From NCBI RefSeq assembly GCF_905171765.1, contig NC_053391.1, positions 691,548,175 through 691,612,174 on the forward strand: a stretch of 64,000 nt of DNA, in the 5' to 3' direction. The DNA comes from Bufo bufo. Lineage: Eukaryota > Chordata > Amphibia > Anura > Bufonidae. A program made the translations under genes and the position numbers. Of the stretch, positions 43,375 through 53,905 are shown one piece after another (position 1 is the first letter of the stretch; every line of letters starts with the position of its first letter). Below the pieces are notes generated by a model, which made no database searches, was not told where the DNA came from, and saw only the letters and a list, made by a program, of their open reading frames with translations.

Positions 43375-44393
43375 ATGAGATCCAAAGAGATGTCACTATC
43401 AGTGAAGCAAGCCATCATTAGGCTGAAAAAAACACAACAAACCCATCAGAGAGATAGCAAAAACATTAGGCGTGGCCAAAACAACTGTTTGGAACATTCT
43501 TAAAAAGAAGGAACGCACGGTGAGCCCAGCAACACCAAAAGACCCGGAAGACCACGGAAAACAACTGTGGTGGATGACCGAAGAATTCTTTCCCTGATGA
43601 AGAAAACACCCGTCACAACAGTTGGCCAGATCAAGAACACTCTCCAGGAGGTAGGTTTATGTGTGTCAAAGTCAACAATCAAGAGAAGACTTCACCAGAG
43701 TGAATACAGAGGGTTCACCACAAGATGTAAACCATTGGTGAGCCTCAAAAACAGGAAGGCCAGATTAGAGTTTGCCAAACGACATCTAAAAAAGCCTTTA
43801 CAGTTCTGGAACAGCATCCTATGGACAGATAAGACCAAGATCAACTTGTACCAGAGTGATGGAAAGAGAAGAGTATGGAGAAGGAAAGGAACTGCTCATG
43901 ATCCTGAACATACCACCGCATCAGTGAAGCATGGTGGTGGTAGTGTCATGGCGTGGGCATGTATGGCTGCCAATGGAACTGGTCCTCTTGTATTTATTAA
44001 TGATGTGACTGCTGACAAAACCAGCAGGATGAATTCTGAAGTGTTTCGGGCAATATTATCTGCTCATATTCAGCCAAATGCTTCAGAACTCATTGGACGG
44101 CGCTTCACAGTGCAGATGGACAATGACCCAAAGCAAACTGCAAAAGCAACCAAAGAGTTTTTTAAGGGAAAGAAGCGGAATGTTATGCAATGGCCAAGTC
44201 AATCACCGGACCTGAATCCGGTTGAGCTGCATTTCACTTGCTGAAGACAAAACTGAAGGGAAAATGCCCCAAGAACAAGCAGGAGCTGAAGACAGTTGCA
44301 GTAGAGGCCTGGCAGAGCATCACCAGGGATGAAACCCAGCGTCTGGTGATGTCTACGCGTTCCAGACTTCAGGCTGTAATTCACTGCAAATGA
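43375..44393 (+). pseudogene. Tc1-family DD34E transposase, frameshifted
   Basis: The start is MRSKEMSLSVKQAIIRLKK (ATG at 43375). A helix-turn-helix part reads VAKTTVWNILKKK in another frame (about 43470). A long intact section runs from 43567 to 44244, with GRPRKTTV just before it. The catalytic triad is visible: D in WTDKTK (about 43829), D in MDNDPKQ (about 44117), and E 34 residues later in SPDLNPVE, which is classic DD34E spacing. The HTS usually seen after DPK is changed here to QTA. Frameshifts lie near 43435, near 43530 and at about 44237, just after the catalytic Glu. The tail continues to a TGA at 44391. It would cut and paste DNA at TA sites if intact, but it cannot be active as it stands. 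Confidence 0.85.
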
Positions 44394-44959
44394 TTTGTAA
44401 CCAAGTATTAAAAAGTGAAAGTTGGATTTATGATTATTATTCTGTCCCATTACTTTTGGTTCCTTAACCCCTTAAGGACACAGCCTTTTTACACCTTAGG
44501 ACCAGGCCATTTTTTGAAAATCTGACCAGAGTCCCTTTAAGTGCTGATAACTTTAAAACGGTTTGACTTATCCAGGCCGTTCTGAGATTGTTTTTTCATC
44601 ACATATTGTACTTCATGACACTGGTAAAATGGAGTCAAAAAAAACATTTTTTTTGCACCAAAAAATACCTAATTTAACAAAAATTTGAAAAAAATTAGCA
44701 AATTTCAAAGTTTCAGTTTCTCTACTCCTGTAATACATAGTAATACCCCCAAAAATTGTGATGACTTTACATTCCCCATATGTCTACTTCATGTTTGAAT
44801 TGTTTTGGGAATGATATTTTATTTTTTGGGGATGTTATAAGGCTTAGAAGTTTAGAAGCAAATCTTGAAATTTTTCCGAAATTTACAAAAACTCAATTTC
44901 TAGGGACCAGTTCAGGTCTCAAGTCACTTTGCGAGGCTTACATTATAGAAACCACCCAA

Positions 44960-46140
44960 AAATGACCCCATCTAAGAAACTACACCCCTCAAGGTATTCA
45001 AAACTGATTTTGCATACGTTGTTAACCCTTTAGGTGTTGCACAAGAGTTATTGGCAAATAGGGAGGAAATTTGAGAATTTCATTTTTTTGTCTAATTTTT
45101 CATTTTAACCCATTTTTTCCACTAACAAACCAAGGGTTAACAGCCAAACAAGACTGTATCTTTATTGCCCTGACTCTGCCATTTACAGAAACACCCAATA
45201 TGTGTCCGTAAACTACTGTACGGCCACACAGCGGGGCGTAGAGTGAAAGGTGCGCCGTTTGGTTTTTGGAAGGCTGATTTTTATGGACTGGTTTATTTAC
45301 ACCATGTCCCATTTGAAGCCCCCTGATGCACCCCTAGAGGAGAAAGTCCCTAAAAGTGACCCCATCTAAGAAACTACACCCCTCAAGGTATTCAAAACTG
45401 ATTTTACATACGTCGTTAACCCTTTAGGTGTTGCACAAGAGTTATTGGCAAATGGCGATGAAATTTGAGAATTTCATTTTTTTGCCTAATTTTCCATTTT
45501 AACCCATTTTTTCCACTAACAAAGCAAGGGTTAACAGCCAAACAAGACTGTATCTTTATTGCCCTGACTCTGCTGTTTACAGAAACACCCCATATGTGGC
45601 CGTAAACTACTGTACGGGCACACAGCGGGGCGTAGAGTGAAAGGTGCGCCGTTTGGTTTTTGGAGGGCTGATTTTGCTGGACTGTTTTTTTGGCACCATG
45701 TCCCATTTGAAGCCCCCCTGATGCACCCCTAGATTATAAACTCCATAAAAGTGACCCCATCTAAGAAACTACACCCCTCAAGGTATTCAAAACTGATTTT
45801 ACAAACTTTGTTAACCCTTTAGGTGTTGCACAAGATTTAATGGAAAATAGAGATACAATTTCAAAATTTCACTTTTTTGGCAGATTTTAATATTTTTTTT
45901 TCAGTTACAAAGCAAGGGTTAACAGCCAAACAAAACTCATTATTTATGGCCCTAATTCTGTAGTTTACAGAAACACCCCATATGTGGTCGTAAACAGCTG
46001 TACGGGCACACGGCAGGGCGCAGAAGGAAAGGAACACCATATGGTTTTTGGAAGGCATATTTTGCTGGACTGGTTTTTTTGACACCATGTCCCATTTGAA
46101 GCCCCCCTGATGCACCCCTAGAGTAGAAACTCCAAAAAAG
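44960..46140. repeat. 394-bp tandem repeat, three units
   Basis: GACCCCATCTAAGAAACTAC recurs at 44964, 45358 and 45753, with a degenerate fourth start at 46142. Each unit has TTAACCCTTTAGGTGTTGCA, AAGGGTTAACAGCCAAAC and TGTCCCATTTGAAGCCCCC. Confidence 0.9.
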
Positions 46141-46289
46141 TGACCCCATTTTAGAAACTACGGGATAGGGTGGCAGTTTTGTTGGTACTAGTTTAGGGTA
46201 CATATGATTTTTGGTTGCTCTATATTACACTTTTTGTGCGGCAAGGTAACAAGAAATAGCTTTTTTGGCACCGTTTTTTTTTTTGTTAT

Positions 46290-47085
46290 TTACAACATTC
46301 ATCTGACAGGTTAGATCATGTGGTAATTTTATAGAGCAGGTTGTCACGGACGCGGAGATACCTAATATGTATACAATTTTTTTTATTTATGTAAGTTTTA
46401 CACAATGATTTCATTTTTTAAACCCAAAAAATGTTTTAGTGTCTCCATAGTCTAAGAGCCATAGTTTTTTCAGTTTTTGGGCGATTATCTTAAGTAGGGT
46501 CTCATTTTTTGCGGGATGAGATGACGGTTTGATTGGCATCTATTTTGGGGTGCATATGACTTTTTGATTGCTTGCTATTACACTTTTTGTGACGTAAGAT
46601 GACAAAAAATGGCTTTTTTTACACCGTTTTTATTTTAATTTTTTTACGGTGGTCATCTGAGGGGTTAGATCATGTGATATTTTTATAGAGCCGGGCGATA
46701 CGGACGCGGCGATACCTAATATGTATACTTTTTTTTTTATTTATGTAAGTTTTACACAATGATTTCATTTTTGAAACAAAAAAAATCATGTTTTAGTGTT
46801 TCCATAGTCTAAGAGCCATAGTTTTTTCAGTTTTTGGGCGATTATCTTGGGTAGGGTATGATTTTTGCGGGATGAGATGACGGTTTGATTGTTACAATTT
46901 TGGCGTACATGCGACTTTTTTGATCACTTTTATTACCTTTTTTGGGAAGTAAGGTGGGCAAAATTTCAATTTCATCATAGTTTTTTATTTTTTATTTTTA
47001 TGGTGTTCACCGTTCGGGTAAAGTAACATGACCGTTTTATAGATCAGGTCGTTACGGACGCGGCGATACCAAACATGTGTAGGGA
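46290..47085. repeat. About 355-bp tandem repeat, two to three units
   Basis: GGACGCGG(A/C)GATACCTAATATGTATAC-like words recur at about 46350, 46695 and 47055 (the last reads GATACCAAACATG). AGTCTAAGAGCCATAG occurs at about 46450 and 46810. Confidence 0.8.
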
Positions 47086-47170
47086 ATTTTATTTTTTTCA
47101 TTTTTTATCAGTGATAAATGTGTTTTTTGATTTTTACTTTTTTTTCACTTTTATTCACTTTTTTTTGACC

Positions 47171-48083
47171 CAGACCCACTTGGTTCTTGAAGATCCAGTG
47201 GGTCTGATGTCTGAATAATACAGTACAGTACAATATATATTGTTCTGTACTGTATTTTACTTACACTGAACAGATCTATGCCTTTCAGCACAGATCTGTT
47301 CAGCACCATGGACAGCAGGACGCCTGAGAGGCGTCCTGTTGCCATGGGAACCTTCCCCGTCTGCTCAGAACTTCGCAGACGGGGAAGGGTAAGGAGGGGA
47401 TCTCTCGGGGGGCTCTCTGGGGGCTCTCTCCCTCCCCATCGGGGGGCTGCAAAGGCACAGCAGCCCCCCGATGGGAGAGGGAGGGAGCTCCCTGCGCTGT
47501 TAACCTTTTCCATACAGCGGTCCGTACGGACCGCTGTATGGAAAGGGTTAAACGGCTGACATCGCATCGCAGATGTCAGCCGTTTATACCAGGGTGCCAG
47601 CAATGTGCTGGCACCCTGGTATCCCCACTAGACACCAACGATTATACAAGGGGAGGCGGGCGGGGGATCGCGATCCCGCCTGCCGCACCGCCCGCCTCCC
47701 GCACCGCCCACACCGCCCGCAACCCTCCCCCTGCACCTCCCGCCACCATAAAAATCATTCGGGGGTGCAGGGGGGGGTGAATAAAACTTTTTTTTTAGGC
47801 ATATAAAGTTTCTGATCCCCGCGGTCAGGGACTGCGGGGACCAGAAACTTCAGAAATCGCAGCAAACCGCAGGTCTGAATTGACCTGCGGTTTGCCGCGA
47901 TCGCCGACATGGGGGGGTCACGGGACCCCCCCGCGCATTTAGCCTAGGTGCCTGCTCAATGATTTGAGCAGGCACCGGGTTCCGATCACTGCCAGCCGCA
48001 CGGCAGTGATCGAAAATACACAGGGCGTACATGTACGCCCTGTGTCCTTAAGTACCAGGGCACAAGGGCGTACCTGTACGCCC
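47171..48083. repeat. Ladder of about 17 consecutive hairpins at the end of the TTAA element
   Basis: Consecutive inverted repeats with small loops. Arms are 47171-47180/47197-47206, a 40-bp palindrome at 47217-47256, 47266-47277/47292-47303, 47316-47325/47329-47338, 47351-47364/47375-47388, 47435-47449/47461-47475, a 50-bp palindrome at 47501-47550, 47551-47563/47572-47584, 47587-47602/47606-47621, and 47651-47663/47688-47700. They continue with 47806-47826/47830-47850, 47862-47875/47882-47895, 47911-47919/47924-47932, 47947-47959/47964-47976, 47983-47993/48002-48012, a perfect 28-bp palindrome at 48018-48045, and 48066-48083. Arms are perfect or nearly so, while sequences differ between hairpins. 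Confidence 0.9.
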
Positions 48084-48290
48084 TATGTCCTTAAGAGGTT
48101 AACAAGTGGGAGGCACATATGCAAACTGTTGTAATTCCTGCACCGTTCACCTGATTTGGAAGTAAATACCCTCAAATTAAAGCTGACAGTCTGCAGTTAA
48201 AGCCCATCTTGTTTCAAATCTATTGTGGTGGTGTATAGAGCCAAAAATGTTAGAATTGTGTTGATGTCCCAATATTTATGGACCTGACTT

Positions 48291-48410
48291 TACATACTAC
48301 AGACATAGTGCTGTGATGTCACAACAATACTTAGTGCACCAATCAGTAATATCTACTCAGACCTGATAAAATGTTAGAATTGTGTCGATGTCCCAATATT
48401 TATGGACCTG
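48291..48410. repeat. Inverted copy of left-flank DNA at the Tc1 right end
   Basis: 48291-48371 is the reverse complement of 42937-43017, which is hAT sequence lying just outside the Tc1 left end, with about two mismatches. It is followed by a second partial copy of the Tc1 tip (48372-48410), after which the hAT sequence resumes with TGTATGTATGG. Confidence 0.85.
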
Positions 48411-48884
48411 ACTGTATGTATGGACAGCAGAGAAACAGTAATTCCTATCACACTACCTAACACCCTGCACTGGAACCTATCAGCTACAATATATCACTAT
48501 GTAACCTACACTGACTATCTCCCACTAACTATCTAATGTAACTGCATAAGGAATAGGATCCAGATGAAAGCATAGAACACAGCAATGACACTGCTCTCTC
48601 TCAGAACTGCAAAATACTGCATACAAGGGCTGCTGGGGAGGTTCTTATATAGTAAGGGGCAGGCAACTTTCCTATTGGTTGCTAGGGATGTTGCTAAGCT
48701 CTGACAAAGATATTGCAGCCTTCTCATTGGCCCACAAGCAAGAAGGGAGGTTAATGATGAAAAAAAAAATCTAGAATATTTGCGATTATGAATATATAGC
48801 ACTATATTCTACATCTTCTCGAATTCTTGAACTGCCGATATTCGCAATAAAAATTTGTGATTAGAATATTCGCCATCAACACTA

Positions 48885-49313
48885 CATTAGACCTCCATGT
48901 AAGACCCTGACCCAATATCAGACCTCAGATAAGACCCCCATTAGACCTCCACACCCCCATATCAGACCTCAGACCGAACCTCCAGACCCCCATATCAGAC
49001 CACAGACCAGACCTCCAGAGCTCCATTACACCTCAGACCAGACCTCCAGACCCCCTTAGACCTCCAGACCCCCATATCTGACCCCTAGTCAGACCACCAG
49101 ACCCCCTAGTCATACCTCCAGACCCCCTATTGGACCACTCCAGACCCCCCAGTAGACCACTCCAGACCCCCAGTCAGACCTCCAGACCCCCAATTAGACC
49201 ACTCCAGACCCCCAGTCAGACCTCCATGCCCCCAGTCAGACCTCCAGACCCCCCCCAGTCAGTCCTCCAGACCCCCCAGTCAGTCCTCCAGACCCCCCAG
49301 TCAGACCTCCAAA
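48885..49313. repeat. AGACC-TCC minisatellite, middle block
   Basis: Units of roughly 20-30 bp with TCAGACCTCCAGACCCCC. They continue the array cut at 42760 and resume at 50333. Confidence 0.8.
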
Positions 49314-50332
49314 TGTAATGACCCAGAGTGCCATTACCACTCTTTTGCACATTGCTATTGTCTCCCATATGCTAAATTATGTAATCAAAATGAATTTCAC
49401 TCCATCTCTGACTAATGTGCATATTTATTCTTGCGTAACTGTTCAAGTTCATGTAATTGCATGGTTTACCCCAAAGTGGCAGCATTGCTGGCACAGCTTT
49501 ACTATGTATGATGGAACCCTTCTTCCATTCTTTTCCTCTCTCTAGAGAGGGCAGAGTTTTTTAGCTAGAGTAGGGGAGTCTCTAACCTACCCCTCAGGGG
49601 GAGAGGTTGTAGTTCCAGCTTGTCCCCTGCTGGGGAGAAAGCAGGACTTGTCCTGTCTGGACAGGCCTTGCCTGTAAGTTTATACATGGTTGCATGTCCC
49701 CTCCTGGGCTTGCATTGCCTTAAAAGCCAAGCTAAAGAAGCCTGCAGCCAGGAAGAAGTTTTCCTAGGATTACAGTGAGAGTCAGACTACAGAAAGCTAA
49801 GTCGCAGCCTACAACAGAAAGCTAAAGGAAAGGTCATTTTTAAGCCAGCCAACATAGCAGAGCTGAAGTAGTTCAGATGTAGGAGAGCTGAGAGAGTTTG
49901 CCTGCCAGAACTTCATGCCTAAGCTTGCTGGAAACCAAGTCTGTAAAACAGTTTGGATTGCCGTTTACTCAAGTAAAGCTGTGTTCAACGTTACTACAAG
50001 TCTGGACTCCATTTATTCCACTTCCTTCTTCATCCAAGTTATTCATCCGTTTTTGCACTGCTTCGTCTGACCATGGCTGGGATCCAAGGATATACAGGTA
50101 GGAGCCCCGTGACACGTGCATACAACACCTTCAGGGACATTGTAGGCCCACCTACACCACTCTGACATTCCTACCCTGGATATCAACACCACCATCCTTA
50201 AAGGGGACTCCATGTCCTCGTTGCCTAACTGCAACTGGCGTCACGACTACTTGCTCTGTAAGAGGGACATATATCGTAAAAACCTCCTAGGGGCAAGGGA
50301 TACCCCAGATGCCGGCAGCCATGCGTTGCACA
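49314..50332 (+). mobile_element. Putative solo LTR (about 1.0 kb)
   Basis: A non-repetitive block interrupts the minisatellite. It begins TGTAATGACCCAGAGTGCC and ends GCGTTGCACA, giving TG...CA termini. It has an AGTAAAG word near 49970, downstream of a TTAAAAG-like box at about 49720, as in LTR U3-R-U5 layouts. No internal coding exists. A clean 4-6-bp target duplication is not visible, which weakens the call. Alternatives are a different insertion type or an imprecise deletion. Confidence 0.45.
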
Positions 50333-50705
50333 GACCCCCCATTAGACCACTCCAGACCCCCAGTCAGACCTCCAGTCCCCCAGTCAGACCTCCAGACCCC
50401 CAATTAGACCACTCCAGACCCCCAGTCAGACCTAAAGACCCCCAGTTAGACCTCCAGACCCCCCAGTCAATCCTCCAGACCCCGCATTAGACCACTCCAG
50501 ACCCCCCATTAGACCACTCCAGACCCCCATTAGACCTCTCCAGACCTCCAGTGAGACCTCCAGACCCCCAGTGAGACCTCTCCAGACCCTCAGTGAGACC
50601 TCTCCAGACCCCTAGTCAGACCACTCCAGACCCCCAGTCAGACCACTCCAGACCCCCCAGTCAGATCTCCAGACAACTCATTAGACCCCCATATTAGACC
50701 TCAGA
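50333..50705. repeat. AGACC-TCC minisatellite, right block
   Basis: Units of TTAGACCACTCCAGACCCCC and CAGTCAGACCTCCAGACCCC, continuing the interrupted array. Confidence 0.85.
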
Positions 50706-51049
50706 TCAGACTGTAAATGAATAAAGTAACTTCCCTCCCCTGCCGCCACTCTCCCTGTCCTGGCTGTCTTCTCTTCTCAGGGCCCGCGCTGCAGTCACCT
50801 GACCTCCTGCAGCGTCAGGTCAGAGTGCGCTCTGCAGACAGCAGCGCGGACCCTGAGAAGAGCGAGCAGGAGGAGGGGTAAGTACTGTACAGCGCTCACA
50901 GCGCTTCTCTCCCCCTCCTCCTGCAGACTAGTGAGCATTTTCATAATGGAAGCGCTCACTAGTATTCTCATTATTTCAATATTTCTTTATTTAATCATTC
51001 ATATATATCGCTCTACTCCTACTCCCCGCTCCCCCATCGCTCCGCCCAA

Positions 51050-52960
51050 ATCATTTTATCCACTTCTGCCATAATCTAGCAAATCTATGTTTTTTCGTGC
51101 TTGATACCAAATGGAATTCCTCTCGGCTCAGCGAAGCTCTAGTCAAATTTTCCCATTCCTTAACTGTAGGTCCCACTCTATCTCCCCAGTGTGCAATAAT
51201 ACATTTCCTTGCATAAAATATTAGTTTAGATATTACAACCCGATCTTGAGGGGTGTCTATTTTATCCATCATTCCCAGGACACATATCTCCAAACAAATG
51301 GGAATTTTAATCAGATCATTTTTCTCAATTGTTTCTTTTACCTTCCCCCAGAATTTCTGTATTTTTATACATGTCCAAAGTATCTGAATATCATCAGCCC
51401 CTTCTTCTCCACATTTTTTACAGCTAAATTTCTCATTTTTAAACCATTTCATAAGAATCCTGGGGGAATAACATAAGCGGTACAGTATATTAAATTGAGT
51501 GATTCTATAAGAAAAAAATTTTGATACCCTATTTTTTTCCTGGATGGCTTTTTCCCAGAATTCTTCCTGTTGCGTATTTAGCACTTTTTGCCATCTATGA
51601 TTTAAAGTACTAATGGCGCTTTTATATGTCTTCTGGTATAACAGCCATCCATATATTTTAGAGGTCAGTTTCCTACCCACTAATAAATTGGAGATATTTA
51701 TCAACGGTCTTGGCAGGGCGACAATTTGAGTTCCTTTTCCTATCTCAGCTCGCAAAGCATGTTTCAATTGTAGGTTAAAAAAATCAAATTTTTATTTCCT
51801 ATTTCATTATCATTTTTAAGATCTTGATAGGGGATTATATCCCCCTCTTTCCATACTTGACCTACCTTTATTATTCCATATTTCCACCACACTTTTTGTT
51901 CTATTGATTTTAATTCCCTAAGGTGAACGTTGTCCCACAGCAAAGTGTCGAGATGTATTCCCCTCTGAGGCCATAATTCTCTAGCAGTTTTCCAGACTTT
52001 GGTCCACAGCTCAAATAAGGGTATTTACAGTATTTGTGCTCTTATTCTCGGTTTTTTCCCTCTCCAAATCAAGTCTGTTATTAAAGTGACTATTCTTTTA
52101 AATATGCTTTTGGGAATTATTACCAGTGCATTCCAGAAAATATAATTCAAAGATGGTAATATGCTCATTTTCACCAGCGAAATGCGCCCCGCCATCGAGA
52201 TGTGAGTTTTTTTCCAAACTTCTATTTTCTTACGAATCTCCTGTATTTTGGGGAGCACATTCAACTGTACATAATCCCTAGAATTAGATGTTATCTGAAT
52301 TCCTAAATACTTAACCGGATCTTGTTTCTCTTTAATTTCTAATAGTCCTGGTACAAACCCGTTAAGAGGATCAATCGGGATACAGGCCGATTTAGACCAA
52401 TTTATTTTCAAACCAGCATGATCACCGTACTCCTCAAAAACCTGAAAACTCTTCAAAAGTGAGGCGTGTGACCCCACAAACAACATGATATTGTCTGCAT
52501 ACAGAGCAATTTTTTCCTCCTAAGACCCATACCCTAAAACCCTCTATGTCTTTGTCTTGTCTAATCAGATCAGCCGAAGGTTCCATGGCTATGGCAAATG
52601 GCAAAGGAGACAGAGGGCAGCCCTGCCTTACTCCTCTCCCAATATGGAATTTATCGGAGTGTTCACCAGATACTTCAGTATACTGTATAATAACAACCCA
52701 AGCTACAAAACTTTCTCCAAATCCCATTCTCCTCAGTGTGGCAAATAAAAATGGCCATTCTATCGTATTGAAGGCTTTTGTGGCATCTATGGTTACGATC
52801 ATGCGTTCACCACAATTTATAGGCTCCAACTGTATATTCATAAAGTATTTATTTATATTGTCTGCTGTGGTCCTACCTGCCATAAAACCTGACTGATCCC
52901 CATGAACGATATCAGACACTACTTTGGATGAGAGTGTCTGTGGAATCATCAAACCCGGAC
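51050..52960 (-). pseudogene. L1-like LINE ORF2 fragment (reverse transcriptase to C-terminus)
   Basis: Read right to left, reverse transcriptase begins with DQSGFMAGRTTADNI (about 52890), ATKAFNTIEWPFLF (about 52780) and GVRQGCPLSPL (about 52640). A frameshift near 52510 separates the catalytic box, which reads LYADNIMLFV in the new frame; the usual second Asp is Asn. Thumb-like LKINWSKS, YLGIQI and WKKTHISMAGRISLVKMSILP follow. The C-terminal part (51767-51051) has a CKKCGEEGADDIQILWTC zinc-knuckle-like motif typical of L1/Tx1 C-termini. The 5' endonuclease part is missing. It is inactive and 5'-truncated. Confidence 0.8.
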
Positions 52961-53905
52961 ATTAGGGTTCACTTTCTCCCCTTATGCCTTTAATAATACT
53001 CAGACTAAAGGAACTGGCGGAGGGGAATGAATGGGACTTAGCTGCAATACCAGGCACAGCCACTACCAAAATGCATGGTGCTGTGCATCATCTGAGCACC
53101 GCATCCCCTTGAGCCTGCTGATTGGGGAGTTCTTCATTGATATTAAAGTCCCAGATAACACCTTTAAAGCTCTTCTAGCAACATCTGGTTCTACCAAGTA
53201 CGTCAAGAAGAATATTCATGCAAACAGCATTTTTCAGTTTTTAATTTTGTATAATAAACTAGGATGACAAAAAAAAATGGAAAAAAATATTGGTTTAAAG
53301 AATTTGTGTGATCCAGACAAATCTGTTGACATTTTAAAGGGGTTGAATACTTTTGCACAACACTTTTTAACCTTGCTTTGAAATCGCCACAAGACCACCA
53401 ATGGGTTAGTTTGCCCACCATGTCGAAAGATAACACTTTGTCCAGAATCTGTATGTGAAATACCTTTTATTTGGCATCGAGGGGACCTGACAGGTGCAGA
53501 ATTATTATATACGCCATATTATCAGAAAATCATACAAAAATACGGCTCATCTACAGTATCAGGAGAAACCCAAAATAAAATATCAACACTAAAATGTTGG
53601 CATGCTCCGTGTACAGATAGCTCCAGATCCAGAACAATAAAGTAAGTGAACCCCTCTGCAGTTAGCTGAAAGTGAAAAGCAGCCAAGTGCTTATTGGATT
53701 GTTCTGGACAGGAGAGAAGCGTCTGGGGTGGTGGAGCGGAAATAAGGGGATTATAATACATTGTGTTCTGTTTAAAGGGACATCATCAGGAAACTTCTTT
53801 AAACCACTTTTTGTTAAGCTTTTTTTTTTAAATGTCAGCGTGCATTTTTTATGAATTCTTCTAAAAATAAATACAATGTTATAGTTTCCAAATGATCTGA
53901 CATCT
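52961..53905. other. Mixed transposon-like sequence, no gene
   Basis: It contains GTTGAATACTTTTGCACAAC near 53342, resembling the end of a Tc1-like element, and AGTAAGTGAACCCC near 53641, resembling another. No open coding region is convincing. Confidence 0.35.

Larger units (their letters stand above)
44464..48102. mobile_element. TTAA-target element (piggyBac- or Kolobok-like), non-coding, with hairpin ladder
   Basis: It is bounded by TTAA at 44464-44467 and 48099-48102. Its ends are CCCCTTAAGGACACAG on the left and the complement of GTCCTTAAGAGG on the right. It interrupts the Tc1 end exactly at a TTAA in CCTTAACAAGTGG, so the target duplication is supported by the broken host sequence. 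It contains three 394-bp repeats, two or three repeats of about 355 bp, and a dense hairpin region. No transposase is visible. TTAA specificity fits piggyBac or Kolobok superfamilies; I cannot decide between them. Confidence 0.75.
43018..48410 (+). mobile_element. Tc1/mariner element with about 220-bp inverted ends
   Basis: The left end TCAGGTCCATAAATATTGGG is mirrored at 48270-48290 and again, as a partial copy, at 48391-48410. The inverted ends extend to about 43240 and from about 48103. The transposase follows the left end. The right inverted end is interrupted at its start by a TTAA element (44464-48102), and its tip carries an inverted duplication of left-flank DNA (48291-48371). Confidence 0.8.
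42761..48884. mobile_element. hAT element with perfect 8-bp target duplication CATTAGAC
   Basis: It is flanked by CATTAGAC at 42753-42760 and 48885-48892, within the minisatellite. It starts TAGTGATGAGTGGCATAG and ends CGCCATCAACACTA, which are imperfect inverted ends. The remaining sequence is AT-rich with TTCGCAA words near both ends and is non-coding. The Tc1 element at 43018-48410 is inserted within it. Removing that insertion leaves a MITE of about 0.75 kb. Confidence 0.8.
41914..50985. mobile_element. hAT-like element with internal minisatellite (outermost host of a nest)
   Basis: It starts CAGGGGCGTAGCTAAAGGC, a CAGGGGCGTAGCTA-type hAT end. Inside are a non-coding part (to about 42600) and a TTAGACCTCCAGACCCCC minisatellite at about 42650-42760, 48885-49313 and 50333-50705, split by two later insertions. 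A GC-rich tail follows to about 50985, with ACTAGTGAGC and GCTCACTAGT as an inverted pair. The right terminus is unclear. Without the insertions it would be about 2 kb. Confidence 0.45.

Noticed and set aside
44199..44450. Minus-strand frame across the end of the Tc1 transposase
   Set aside because: Shadow of the plus-strand transposase tail.
47154..47256. tRNA or 5S-like gene among the hairpins
   Set aside because: No A-box/B-box arrangement or cloverleaf is visible; these are simple palindromes.
47151..47603. 150-codon minus-strand frame over the hairpin ladder
   Set aside because: GC-rich palindromic DNA is open on both strands; the translation has no recognisable domain.
49314..50332. 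Full LTR retrotransposon in the minisatellite
   Set aside because: Only one LTR-like block is present, with no gag or pol, and no clean target duplication. Kept as a low-confidence solo LTR.
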